Of a stretch of DNA of 64,000 nucleotides, positions 1-14,100 are shown in pieces. Position numbers and translations under genes: made by a program. Numbering within the stretch: position 1 is the stretch's first letter; each line of letters opens with the position of its first letter. The notes under the pieces are model-generated. The model saw nothing but the letters and a program-made list of their open reading frames with translations. It was not told the DNA's origin and made no database searches. Source of the DNA: Fasciola hepatica (Eukaryota; Platyhelminthes; Trematoda; Plagiorchiida; Fasciolidae); NCBI GenBank assembly GCA_948099385.1, contig CANUEZ040000196.1, forward strand, positions 4,385,001-4,449,000. Reading direction: 5' to 3'.

Positions 1-3000
1 ACGGGCATTCCAACAACCGGTGAACCATTGTGAATCGAACAACTTAACAACACAAGGCTATCCGGGATGGCTATCAACGCTTTGTTCAACATCTACACTA
101 CATCATATATAGCACACTTCCAAAACTCGCTTCAAAATTGAATAGTAACAACCAGCTTCGCGCACACCGATCGACTCCTATGATGGATGACTTCTCTGTA
201 GGGGCCTCAGTACAACAAACGCATTCCCAAATGAACAACCTACACAGCTTCCTTACTATGCATGCAATTGATTAGTAGTACGAGATTAGATTAGATTAGA
301 TTAGATTTGTAAAATATAATTGATCATGCAGCTTGAACGCTCAACTGAGCATTGAAATCCATGGAAGCACTGTACAGCTGTTTCATCCTCTACGGGACTC
401 GACTCATCAGCAGTGCACATCGACCGAGCAACCACGGGCACTCCAACAACCGGTGAACCATTGTGAATCGAACAACTTAACAACACAAGGCTATCCGGGA
501 TGGCTCTCAACGCTTTGTTCAACATCTACACTACATGATATAGCACCCTTCCCAAACTCGCTTCAAATTTGAATGGTAATAACCAGCTTCGCGCACACCG
601 ATCGACTCGTATGATAGATGAACTTCTTTAGGGGCCTAAGTACAACCAACGCATTCCCAAATGAACAACCTACACAGCTTCCTTACTATGCATGCAATTG
701 ATTAGTAGTACGAGATTAGATTAGATTAGATTAGATTTGTATAATATGATTGATCATGCAGCTTGAACGCTCAACTGAGCATTGAAATCCATGGTAGCAC
801 TGTACAGCTGTTTCATCCTCTAAGGGACTCGACTCATCAGCAGTGCACATCGACCGAGCAACCACGGGCATTCCAACAACCGGTGAACCATTGTGAATGG
901 AACAACTTAACAACACAAGGCTATCCGGGATGGATATCAACGCTTTGTTCAACATCTACACTACATCATATATAGCACACTTCCAAAACTCGCTTCAAAA
1001 TTGAAAGTTAACAACCAGCTTCGCGCACACCGATCGACTCCTATGATGGATGACTTCTCTGTAGGGGCCTCAGTACAACAAACGCATTCCCAAATGAACA
1101 ACCTACACAGCTTCCTTACTATGCATGCAATTGATTAGTAGTACGAGATTAGATTAGATTAGATTAGATTTGTATAATATGATTGATCATGCAGCTTGAA
1201 CGCTCAACTGAGCATTGAAATCCATGGTAGCACTGTACAGATGTTTCATCCTCTAAGGGACTCGACTCATCAGCAGTGCACATCGAGCGAGCAACCACGG
1301 GCATTCCAACAACCGGTGAACCATTGTGAATGGAACAACTTAACAACACAAGGCTATCCGGGATGGATATCAACGCTTTGTTCAACATCTACACTACATC
1401 ATATATAGCACACTTCCAAAACTCGCTTCAAAATTGAATGTTAACAACCAGCTTCGCGCACACCGATCGACTCCTATGATGGATGACTTCTCTGTAGGGG
1501 CCTAAGTACAACAAACGCATTCCCAAATGAACAACCTACACAGCTTCCTTACTATGCATGCAATTGATTGGTTGTACGAGATTAGATTAGATTAGATTAG
1601 ATTTGTATAATATGATTGATCATGCAGCTTGAACGCTCAACTGAGCATTGAAATCCATGGAAGCACTGTACAGCTGTTTCATCCTCTAAGGGACTCGACT
1701 CATCAGCAGTGCACATCGACCGAGCCCCCACGGGCACTCCAACAACTGGTGAACCATTGTGAATCGAACAACTTAACAAAACAAGGCTATCCGGGATGGC
1801 TATCAACGCTTTGTTCAACATCTACACTACATGATATAGCACCCTTCCCAAACTCGCTTCAAAATTGAATGGTAACAACCAGCTTCGCGCACACCGATCG
1901 ACTCCTATGATGGATGACTTCTCTGTAGGGGCCTAAGTACAACAAACGCATTCCCAAATGAACAACCCACACAGCTTCCTTACTATGCATGCAATTGATT
2001 GGTTGTACGAGATTAGATTAGATTAGATTAGATTTGTATAATATGATTGATCATGCAGCTTGAACGCTCAACTGAGCATTGAAATCCATGGAAGCACTGT
2101 ACAGCTGTTTCATCCTCTAAGGGACTCGACTCATCAGCAGTGCACATCGACCGAGCAACCACGGGCATTCCAACAACCGGTGAACCATTGTGAATCGAAC
2201 AACTTAACAACACGAAGCTATCCGGGATGGCTATCAACGCTTTGTTCAACATCTACACTACATGATATAGCACCCTTCAAAAACTCGCTTCAAATTTGAA
2301 TGGTAAGAACCAGCTTCGCGCACACCGATCGACTCCTATGATGGATGACTTCTCTGTAGGGGCCTAAGTACAACCAACGCATTCCCAAATGAACAATCTA
2401 CACAGCTTCTTTACTATGCATGCAATTGATTAGTAGTACGAGATTAGATTAGATTAGATTAGATTTGTATAATATGATTGATCATGCAGCTTGAACGCTC
2501 AACTGAGCATTGAAATCCATGGAAGCACTGTACAGCTGTTTCATCCTCTAAGGGACTCGACTCATCAGCAGTGCACATCGACCGAGCAACCACGGGCACT
2601 CCAACAACCGGTGAACCATTGTGAATCGAACAACTCAACAAGACAAGGCTATCCGGGATGGCTATCAACGCTTTGTTCAACATCTACACTACATCATATA
2701 TAGCACCCTTCCCAAACTGGCTTCAAATTTGAATGGTAACAACTAGCTTTGCGCACACCGATCGACTCCTATGATGGATGACTTCGCTGCAGGGGCCTAA
2801 GTACAACCAACGCATTCCCAAATGAACAACCTACACAGCTTCCTTACTATGCATGCAATTGATTAGTAGTACGAGATTAGATTAGATTAGATTAGATTTG
2901 TATAATATGATTGATCATGCAGCTTGAACGCTCAACTGAGCATTGAAATCCATGGAAGCACTGTACAGCTGTTTCATCCTCTACGGGACTCGACTCATCA

Positions 3001-5085
3001 GCAGTGCTTTTCGACCCAGCCCACACGGGCATTCCAACAACCGGTGAACCATTGTGAATCGAACAACTTAACAACACAAGGCTATCCGGGATGGCTCTCA
3101 ACGCTTTGTTCAACATCTACACTACATGATATAGCACCCTTCCCAAACTCGATTCAAATTGGAATGGTGAGAACCAGCTTCGCGCACACCGATCGACTCC
3201 TATGATGGATGACTTCTCTGTAGGGGCCTGAGTACAACCAACGCATTCCCAAAAGAACAACCTACACAGCTCCCTTACTATGCATGCAATTGATTAGTAG
3301 TACGAGATTAGATTAGATTAGATTAGATTTGTATAATATGATTGATCATGCAGCTTGAACGCTCAACTGAGCATTGAAATCCATGGAAGCACTGTACAGC
3401 TGTTTCATCCTCTAAGGGACTCGACTCATCAGCAGTGCACATCGACCGAGCCCCCACGGGCACTCCAACAACCGGTGAACCATTGTGAATCGAACAACTT
3501 AACAACACAAGGCTATCCGGGATGGCTCTCAACGCTTTGTTCAACATCTACACTACATCATATATGGCACCCTTCAAAAACTGGCTTCAAATTTGAATGG
3601 TAAGAACCAGCTTCGCGCACACCGATCGACTCCTATGATGGATGACTTCTCTGTAGGGGCCTAAGTACAACCAACGCATTCCCAAATGAACAACCTACAC
3701 AGCTCCCTTACTATGCATGCAATTGATTAGTAGTACGAGATTAGATCAGATTAGATTAGATTTGTATAATATGATTGATCATGCAGCTTGAACGCTCAAC
3801 TGAGCATTGAAATCCATGGAAGCACTGTACAGCTGTTTCATCCTCTAAGGGACTCGACTCATCAGCAGTGCACATCGACCGAGCCCCCACGGGCACTCCA
3901 ACAACCGGTGAACCATTGTGAATCGAACAACTCAACAACACAAGGCTATCCGGGATGGCTATCAACGCTTTGTTCAACATCTACACTACATCATATATAG
4001 CACCCTTCCCAAACTGGCTTCAAATTTGAATGGTAACAACTAGCTTTGCGCACACCGATCCACTCCTATGATGGATGACTTCGCTACAGGGGCCTAAGTA
4101 CAACCAACGCATTACCAAATGAACAACCTACACAGCTTCCTTACTATGCATGCAATTGATTAGTAGTACGAGATTAGATTAGATTACATTAGATTTGTAT
4201 AATATGATTGATCATGCAGCTTGAACGCTCAACTGAGCATTGAAATCCATGGAAGCACTGTACAGCTGTTTCATCCTCTAAGGGACTCGACTCATCAGCA
4301 GTGCACATCGACCGAGCAACCACGGGCACTCCAACAACCGGTGAACCATTGTGAATCGAACAACTTAACAACACAAGGCTATCCGGGATGGCTCTCAACG
4401 CTTTGTTCAACATCTACACTACATGATATAGCACCCTTCCCAAACTCGCTTCAAATTTGAATGGTAAGAACCAGCTTCGCGCACACCGATCGACTCCTAT
4501 GATGGATGACTTCTCTGTAGGGGCCTAAGTACAACCAACGCATTCCCAAATGAACAACCTAACCAGCTTCCTTACTATGCATGCAATTGATTAGTAGTAC
4601 GAGATTAGATCAGATTAGATTAGATTTGTATAATATGATTGATCATGCAGCTTGAACGCTTAACTGAGCATTGAAATCCATGGGAGCACTGTACAGCTGT
4701 TTCATCCTCTAAGGGACTCGACTCATCAGCAGTGCACATCGACCGAGCCCCCACGGGCACTCCAACAACTGGTGAACCATTGTGAATGGAACAACTTAAC
4801 AACACAAGGCTATCCGGGATGGCTATCAACGCCCTCGTTCAACATCTACACTACATCATATATAGCACCCTTCCCAAACTCGCTTCAAATTCGAATGGTA
4901 AGAACCAGCTTCGCGCACACCGATCGACTCCTATGATGGATGACTTCTCTGTAGGGGCCTAAGTACAACCAACGCATTCACAAATGAAAAACCTGCACAG
5001 CTTCCTTACTATGCATGCAATTGATTAGTAGTACGAGTTTAGATTAGATTCAAATATATTTGTATAACATGATTGATCATGCAGC
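1..5085 (+). repeat. Array segment 1: mixed monomers
   Basis: Unit starts: 333, 763, 1196, 1629, 2060, 2491, 2924, 3355, 3788, 4221, 4652, after a partial unit. The 763 and 1196 units are nearly identical neighbours, sharing 'gtgaatggaac', 'tggatatcaac' and 'ttccaaaactcgcttc'; the last also occurs in the partial first unit. The 2491 and 3788 units share an unusual tail ('aactagctttgcgc', then 'cttcgct.cagggg') that reappears in the 15442 unit. The 333 unit has a rearranged 'gatgaacttctttagg'. The 4652 unit has 'aacgccctcgttc', a one-base gain that removes the usual minus-strand ATG. No gene is present. Confidence 0.95.
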
Positions 5086-7251
5086 TTGAACGCTCAACTG
5101 AGCATTGAAATCCATGGAATCACTGTACAGCTGTTTCATCCTCCAAGGGACTCGACTCATCAGCAGTGCACATCGACCGAGCCCCCACGGGCACTCCAAC
5201 AACTGGTGAACCATTGTGAATCGAACAACTTAACAACACAAGGCTATCCGGGATGGCTATCAACGCTTTGTTCAACATCTACACTACATGATATAGCACA
5301 CTTCCCAAACTGGCTTCAAATTTGAATGGTAAGAACCAGCTTCGCGCACACCGATCGACTCCTATGATGGATGACTTCTCTGTAGGGGCCTAAGTACAAC
5401 CAACGCATTCCCAAATGAACAACCTACACAGCTTCCTTACTATGCATGCAATTGATTAGTAGTACGAGTTTAGATTAGATTCAAATAGATTTGTATAACA
5501 TGATTGATCATGCAGCTTGAACGCTCAACTGAGCATTGAAATCCATGGAAGCACTGTACAGCTGTTTCATCCTCTAAGGGACTCGACTCATCAGCAGTGC
5601 ACATCGACCGAGCCCCCACGGGCACTCCAACAACCGGTGAACCATTGTGAATCGAACAACTTAACAACACAAGGCTATCCGGGATGGCTCTCAACGCTTT
5701 GTTCAACATCCACACTATATCATATAAAGCACCCTTCCCAAACTGGCTTTAAATTTGAATGGTAAGAACCAGCTTCGCGCACACCGATCGACTCCTATGA
5801 TGGATGACTTCTCTGTAGGGGCCTCAGTACAACCAACGCATTCCCAAATGAACAACCTACACAGCTTCTTTACTATGCATGCAATTGATTAGTAGTACGA
5901 GATTAGATTAGATTCGAATAGATTTGTATAATATGATTGATCATGCAGCTTGAACGCTCAACTGAGCATAGAAATCCATGGAAGCACTGTACAGCTGTTG
6001 CATCCTCTAAGGGACTCGACTCATCAGCAGTGCACATCGACCGAGCCCCCACGAGCATTCCAACAACCGATGAACCATTGTGAATCGAACAACTTAACAA
6101 AACAAGGCTATCCGGGATGGCTATCAACGCTTTGTTCAACATCTACGCTACATGATATAGCACCCTTCCCAAACTGCCTTCAAATTTGAATGGTAACAAC
6201 CAGCTTCGCGCACACCGATCGACTCCTATGATGGATGACTTCCCTGTAGGGGCCTAAGTACAACCAACGCATTCCCAAATGAACAACCTACACAGCTTCC
6301 TTACTATGCATGCAATTGATTAGTAGTACGAGATTAGATTAGATTACATTAGATTTGTATAATATGATTGATCATGCAGCTTGAACGCTCAACTGAGCAT
6401 TGAAATCCATGGAAGCACTGTACAGCTGTTTCATCCTTGTTCGGACTCGAATCATCAGCAGTGCACATCGACCGAGCCCCCACGGACACTCCAACAACCA
6501 GTGAACCATTGTGAATCGAACAACTTAACAACACAAAGATATCCGGGATGGCTCTCAACGCTTTGTTCAACATCCACACTATATCATATAAAGCACCCTT
6601 CCCAAACTGGCTTTAAATTTGAATGGTAAGAACCAGCTTCGCGCACACCGATCGACTCCTATGATGGATGACTTCTCTGTAGGGGCCTCAGTACAACCAA
6701 CGCATTCCCAAATGAACAACCTACACAGCTTCTTTACTATGCATGCAATTGATTAGTAGTACGAGATTAGATTAGATTCGAATAGATTTGTATAATATGA
6801 TTGATCATGCAGCTTGAACGCTCAACTGAGCATAGAAATCCATGGAAGCACTGTACAGCTGTTTCATCCTCTAAGGGACTCGACTCATCAGCAGTGCACA
6901 TCGACCGAGCCCCCACGGGCACTCCAACAACTGGTGAACCATTGTCAATCGAACAACGTAACAACACAAGGCTATCCGGGATGGCTATCAACGCTTTGTT
7001 CAACATCTACAATACATCATATATAGCACCCTTCCCAAACTCGCTTCAAATTTGAATGGTAACAACCAGCTTCGCGCACACCGATCGACTCCTATGATGG
7101 ATGACTTCTCTGTAGGGGCCTAAGTACAACCAACGCATTCCCAAATGAACAACCTACACAGCTTCCTTACTATGCATGCAATTGATTAGTAGTACGAGAT
7201 TAGATTAGATCAGATTAGATTAGATTTGTATAATATGATTGATCATGCAGC
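5086..7251 (+). repeat. Array segment 2: duplicated dimer, period 864 bp
   Basis: Unit starts: 5086, 5517, 5950, 6381, 6814. The 5517/6381 pair shares 'catccacactatatcataaa'-type TA spots and 'ggctttaaatttg'. The 5950/6814 pair shares an ATTCGAATAG pentamer class and 'gagcatagaaatcc'. Both offsets are 864 bp, so a two-monomer block is duplicated. The 5086 and 5517 units share a distinct 'ttagattcaaata' pentamer block that returns only before 19767. The 6381 unit carries the rare 'ttgttcggactcg' cassette, shared with 13283 sixteen monomers away. Confidence 0.88.
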
Positions 7252-9410
7252 TTGAACGCTTAACTGAGCATTGAAATCCATGGATGCATTGTACAGCTAT
7301 TTCATCATCTAAGGGATTCGACTCATCAGCAGTGCACATCGACCGAGCAACCACGGGCACTCCAACAACCGGTGAACCATTGTGAATCGAACAACTTAAC
7401 AACACAAGGCTATCCGGGATGGCTATCAACGCTTTGTTCAACATCTACACTACATCATATATAGCACCCTTCAAAAACTGGCTTCAAATTTGAATGGTAA
7501 GAACCAGCTTCGCGCACACCCATCGACTCCTATGATGGATGACTTCTCTGTAGGGGCCTAAGTACAACCAACGCATTCCCAAATGAACAACCTACACAGC
7601 TTCCTTACTATGCATGCAATTGATTAGTAGTACGAGATTAGATCAGATTAGATTAGATTTGTATAATATGATTGATCATGCAGCTTGAACGCTCAACTGA
7701 GCATTGAAATCCATGGAAGCACTGTACAGCTGTTTCATCCTCTAAGGGACTCGACTCATCAGCAGTGCACATCGACCGAGCCCCCACGGACACTCCAACA
7801 ACCAGTGAACCATTGTGAATCGAACAACTTAACAACACAAGGCTATCCGGGATGGCTATCAACGCTTTGTTCAACATCTACACTACATGATATAGCACCC
7901 TTCCCAAACTCGCTTCAAATTTGAATGGTAAGAACCAGCTTCGCGCACACCGATCGACTCCTATGATGGATGACTTCTCTGTAGGGGCCTAAGTACAACC
8001 AACGCATTCCCAAATGAACAACCTACACAGCTTCCTTACTATGCATGCAATTGATTAGTAGTACGAGATTGGATCAGATTAGATTAGATTTGTATAATAT
8101 GATTGATCATGCAGCTTGAACGCTCAACTGAGCATTGAAATCCATGGAAGCACTGTACAGCTGTTTCATCCTCTAAGGGACTCGACTCATCAGCAGTGCA
8201 CATCGACCGAGCCCCCACGGACACTCAAACAACCAGTGAACCATTGTGAATCGAACAACTTAACAACACAAGGCTATCCGGGATGGCTCTCAACGCTTTG
8301 TTCAACATCTACAGTACATGATATAGCACCCTTCCCAAACTCGCTTCAAATTTGAATGGTAAGAACCAGCTTCGCGCACACCGATCGACTCCTATGATGG
8401 ATGACTTCTCTGTAGGGGCCTAAGAACAACCAACGCATTCACAAATGAAAAACCTACACAGCTTCCTTACTATGCATGCAATTGATTAGAAGTACGAGAT
8501 TAGATTAGATCAGAATAGATTTGTATAATATGATTGATCATGCAGCTTGAACGCTCAACTGAGCATTGATATCCAAGGAAGCACTGTACAGCTGTTTCAT
8601 CCTCTAAGGGACTCGACTCATCAGCAGTGCACATCGACCGAGCAACCACGGGCACTCCAACAACCGGTGAACCATTGTCAATCGAACAACTTAACAACAC
8701 AAGGCTATCCGGGATGGCTATCAACGCTTTGTTCAACATCTACACTACATCATATATAGCACCCTTCGAAAACTGCCTTAAAATTCGAATGGTAACAACC
8801 AGCTTCGCGCACACCGATCGACTCCTATGATGGATGAATTCTCTGTAGGGGCCTCAGTACAACCAACGCATTCCCAAATGAACAACCCACACAGCTTCCT
8901 TACTATGCATGCAATTGATTAGTAGTACGAGATTAGATTAGATTAGATTATATTTGTATAATATGATTGATCATGCAGCTTGAACGCTCAACTGAGCATT
9001 GAAATCCATGGAAGCACTGTACAGCTGTTTCATCCTCTAAGGGACTCGACTCATCAGCAGTGCACATCGACCGAGCCCACACGGGCACTCGAACAACCGG
9101 TGAACCATTGTGAATCGAACAACTCAACAAAACAAGGCTATCCGGGATGGCTCTCAACGCTTTGTTCAACATCTACACTACATGATATAGCACCCTTCCC
9201 AAACTGGCTTCAAATTTGAATGGTAAAAACCAGCTTCGCGCACACCGATCGACTCCTATGATGGATGACTTCTCTGTAGGGGCCTAAGTACAACCAACGC
9301 ATTCCCAAATGTACAACCTACACAGCTTCCTTACTATGCATGCAATTGATTAGTAGTACGAGATTAGATTAGATCAGATTAGATTTGTATAATATGATTG
9401 ATCATGCAGC
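7252..9410 (+). repeat. Array segment 3: mixed monomers
   Basis: Unit starts: 7252, 7685, 8116, 8547, 8980. The 7252 unit is preceded by a five-unit pentamer block and has private changes ('gatgcattg', 'atcatctaagggattc'). The 7685 and 8116 units share 'cccccacggacactc' and 'accagtg', and 8116 adds 'actcaaac', which puts a stop in the minus-strand frame. The 8547 unit has 'gatatccaagg'. The 8980 unit has 'cactcgaac'. Confidence 0.93.
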
Positions 9411-11128
9411 TTGAACGCTCAACTGAGCATTGAAATCCATGGAAGCACTGTACAGATGTTTCATCCTCTAAGGGACTCGACTCATCAGCAGTGCACATCG
9501 ACCGAGCAACCACGGGCAATCCAACAACCGGTGAACCATTGTGAATCGAACAACTCAACAACACAAGGCTATCCGGGATGGCTATCAACGCTTTGTTCAA
9601 CATCTACACTACATCATATATAGCACCCTTCCCAAACTCGCTTCAAATTTGAATGGTAAGAACCAGCTTCGCGCACACCGATCGACTCCTATGATGGATG
9701 ACTTCTCTGTAGGGGCCTAAGTACAACCAACGCATTCCCAAATGAACAACCTACACAGCTTCCTTACTATGCATGCAAATGATTAGAAGTACGAGATTAG
9801 ATTAGATCAGATTAGATTCGTATAATATGATTGATCATGCAGCTTGAACGCTCAACTGAGCATTGAAATCCATGGAAGCACTGTACAGATGTTTCATCCT
9901 CTAAGGGACTCGACTCATCAGCAGTGCACATCGACCGATCAACCACGGGCACTCCAACAACCGGTGAACCATTGTCAATCGAACAACTTAACAACACAAG
10001 GTTATCCGGGATGGCTATCAACGCTCTGTTCAACATATACACTACATGATATAGCACCCTTCCCAAACTCGCTTCAAATTTGAATGGTAAGAACCAGCTT
10101 CGCGCACATTGATCCACACCTATGATGGATGACTTCTCTGTAGGGGCCTAAGTACAACCAACGCATTCCCAAATGAACAACCTACACAGCTTCCTTACTA
10201 TGCATGCAAATGATTAGAAGTACGAGATTAGATTAGATCAGATTAGATTCGTATAATATGATTGATCATGCAGCTTGAACGCTCAACTGAGCATTGAAAT
10301 CCATGGAAGCACTGTACAGATGTTTCATCCTCTAAGGGACTCGACTCATCAGCAGTGCACATCGACCGAGCAACCACGGGCAATCCAACAACCGGTGAAC
10401 CATTGTGAATCGAACAACTCAACAACACAAGGCTATCCGGGATGGCTATCAACGCTTTGTTCAACATCTACACTACATCATATATAGCACCCTTCAAAAA
10501 CTCGCTTCAAATTTGAATGGTAAGAACCAGCTTCGCGCACACCGATCGACTCCTATGATGGATGACTTCTCTGTAGGGGCCTAAGTACAACCAACGCATT
10601 CCCTAATGAAAAACCTACACAGCTTCCTTACTATACATGCAATTGTTTAGTAGTACGAGATAAGTTCATATTAGAATAGATTCGTATAATATGATTGATC
10701 ATGCAGCTTGAACGCTCAACTGAGCATTGAAATCCATGGAAGCACTGTACAGCTGTTTCATCCTCTAAGGGACTCGACTCATCAGCAGTGCACATCGACC
10801 GAGCCCCCACGGGCACTCCAACAAATGGTGAACCATTGTGAATCGAACAACTTAACAACACAAGGCTATCCGGGATGGCTCTCAACGCTTTGTTCAACAT
10901 CTACACTACATGATATAGCACCATTCCCAAACTCGCTTCAAATTCGAATGGTAAGAACCAGCTTCGCGCACATTGATCCACACCTATGATGGATGACTTC
11001 TCTGTAGGGGCCTAAGTACAACCAACGCATTCCCAAATGAACAAGCTACACAGCTTCCTTACTATGCATGCAATTGATTAGTAGTACGAGGTCAGATTAG
11101 ATTTGTATAGTATGAATGATCATGCAGC
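9411..11128 (+). repeat. Array segment 4: duplicated dimer, period 864 bp
   Basis: Unit starts: 9411, 9844, 10275, 10708. The 9411/10275 units share 'cagatgtttc' and 'gggcaatccaac'; 9844/10708 share the tail 'cattgatccacacc'; 9844 and 10275 are both preceded by 'gcaaatgattagaag' and 'agattcgtata'. The offset is 864 bp throughout. The 10708 unit carries the first degenerate pentamer block (AAGTTCATATT class) in the window. Confidence 0.88.
11091..11105 (+). repeat. Shortest ATTAG block (two units), short-monomer class
   Basis: Only GTCAG and ATTAG precede ATTTG, a loss of 10 bp against the standard. The sequence that follows is also class-specific: 'tatagtatgaatgatc' instead of 'tataatatgattgatc'. 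The same two-unit block with the same flank precedes the monomers at 12851, 14139, 22789, 23643, 42656 and 43510, so these seven share one origin. Confidence 0.92.
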
Positions 11129-14100
11129 TTGAACGCTCAACTGAGCATTGAAATCCAAGGAAGCACTGTACAGCTGTTTCATTCTTGTACGGGCTCGACT
11201 CACCAGCAGTGCACATCGACCGAGCAACCACGGGCACTCCAACAACCGGTGAACCATTGTGAATCGAACAACTTAACAACACAAGGCTATCCGGGATGGC
11301 TCTCAACGCTTTGTTCAACATCTACACTACATCATATATAGCACCCTTCCCAAACTCACTTCAAATTTGAATGGTAACAACCAGCTTCGCGCACACCGAT
11401 CGACTCCTATGATGGATGACTTCTCTGTAGGGGCCTCAGTACAACCAACGCATTCCCAAATGAACAACCTACACAGCTTCCTTACTATGCATGCAATTGA
11501 TTAGTAGTACGAGATTAGATTAGATCAGATTAGATTCGTATAATATGATTGATCATGCAGCTTGAACGCTCAACTGAGCATTGAAATCCATGGAAGCACT
11601 GTACAGCTGTTTCATCCTCTAAGGGACTCGACTCATCAGCAGTGCACATCGACCGAGCAACCACGGGCACTCCAACAACCGGTGAACCATTGTGAATCGA
11701 ACAACTCAACAACACAAGGCTATCCGGGATGGCTATCAACGCTTTGTTCAACATCTACACTACATCATATATAGCACCCTTCCCAAACTGGCTTCAAATT
11801 TGAATGGTAAGAACCAGCTTCGCGCACACCGATCGACTCCTATGATGGATGACTTCTCTGTAGGGGCCTAAGTACAACCAACGCATTCCCAAATGAAAAA
11901 CCTACACAGCTTCCTTACTATGCATGCAATTGATTAGTAGTACGAGATAAGTTCATATTAGAATGGATTTGTATAATATGATTGATCATGCAGCTTGAAC
12001 GCTCAACTGAGCATTGAAATCCATGGAAGCACTGTACAGCTGTTTCATCCTCTAAGGGACTCGACTCATCAGCAGTGCACATCGACCGAGCCCACACGGG
12101 CACTCCAACAACTGGTGAACCATTGTGAATCGAACAACTTAACAACACAAGGCTATCCGGGATGGCTATCAACGCTTTGTTCAACATCTACACTACATCA
12201 TATATAGCACACTTCCCAAACTCGCTTCAAATTTGAATGGTAAGAACCAGCTTCGCGCACACCGATCGACTCCTATGATGGATGACTTCTCTGTAGGGGC
12301 CTAAGTACAACCAACTCATTCCCAAATGAACAACCTACACAGCTCCCTTACTATGCATGCAATTGATTAGTAGTACGAGATAAGTTCATATTAGAATAGA
12401 TTTGTATAATATGATTGATCATGCAGCTTGAACGCTCAACTGAGCATTGAAATCCATGGAAGCACTGTACAGCTGTTTCATTCTTGTACGGGCTCGACTC
12501 ACCAGCAGTGCACATCGACCGAGCCCCCACGGGCACTCCAACAACCGGTGAACCATTGTGAATCGAACAACTTAACAACACAAGGCTATCCGGGATGGCT
12601 ATCAACGCTTTGTTCAACATCTACAATACATCATATATAGCACCCTTCCCAAACTGGCTTCAAATTTGAATGGTAACAACAAGCTTCGCGCACACCGATC
12701 GACTCCTATGATGGATGACTTCTCTGTAGGGGCCTAAGTACAACCAACGCATTCCCAAATGAACAACCTACACAGCTTCCTTACTATGCATGCAATTGAT
12801 TAGTAGTACGAGATCAGATTAGATTTGTATAGTATGAATGATCATGCAGCTTGAACGCTCAACTGAGCATTGAAATCCAAGGAAGCACTGAACAGCTGTT
12901 GCATACTTGTACGGGCTAGACTCACCAGCAGTGCACATCGACCGAGCCCCACGGGCACTCCAACAACCGGTGAATTATTGTGAATCGAACAACTTAACAA
13001 CACAAGGCTATCCGGGATGGCTCTCAACGCTTTGTTCAACATCTACACTACATCATAAATAGCCCCCCTCAGAAACTTGCTTCCAATTTGAATGGTAAGA
13101 ACCAGTTTCGCGCACACCGATCGACTCCTATGATGGATGACTTCTCTGTAGGGGCCTAAGTACAACCAACGCATTCCCAAATGAAAAACCTACACAGCTT
13201 CCTTACTATGCATGCAATTGATTAGAAGTACGAGATTAGATTAGATCAGATTAGATTTGTATAATATGATTGATCATGCAGCTTGAACGCTCAACTGAGC
13301 ATTGAAATCCAAGGAAGCACTGTACAGCTGTTTCATCCTTGTTCGGACTCGAATCATCAGCAGTGCACATCGACCGAGCCCCCACGGACACTCCAACAAC
13401 CAGTGAACCATTGTGAATCGAACAACTTAACAACACAAGGCTATCCGGGATGGCTCTCAACGCTTTGTTCAACATCCACACTATATCATATAAAGCACCC
13501 TTCCCAAACTCGCTTCAAATTTGAATGGTAAGAACCAGCTTCGCGCACACCGATCGACTCCTATGATGGATGACTTCTCTGTAGGGGCCTAAGTACAACC
13601 AACGCATTCCCAAATGAACAACCTACACAGCTTCCTTACTATGCATGCAATTGATTAGTAGTACGAGATTAGATTAGATTAGATTAGATTTGTATAATAT
13701 GATTGATCATGCAGCTTGAACGCTCAACTGAGCATTGAAATCCATGGAAGCACTGTACAGCTGTTTCATCCTCTAAGGGACTCGACTCATCAGCAGTGCA
13801 CATCGACCGAGCCCCCACGGGCACTCCAACAACCGGTGAACCATTGTGAATCGAACAACTCAACAACACAAGGCTATCCGGGATGGCTATCAACGCTTTG
13901 TTCAACATCTACACTACATCATATATAGCACCCTTCCCAAACTCGCTTCAAATTTGAATGGTAAGAACCAGCTTCGCGCACACCGATCGACTCCTATGAT
14001 GGATGACTTCTCTGTAGGGGCCTAAGTACAACCAACGCATTCCCAAATGAACAACATACACAGCTTCTTTTCTATGCATGCAATTGATTAGTAGTACGAG

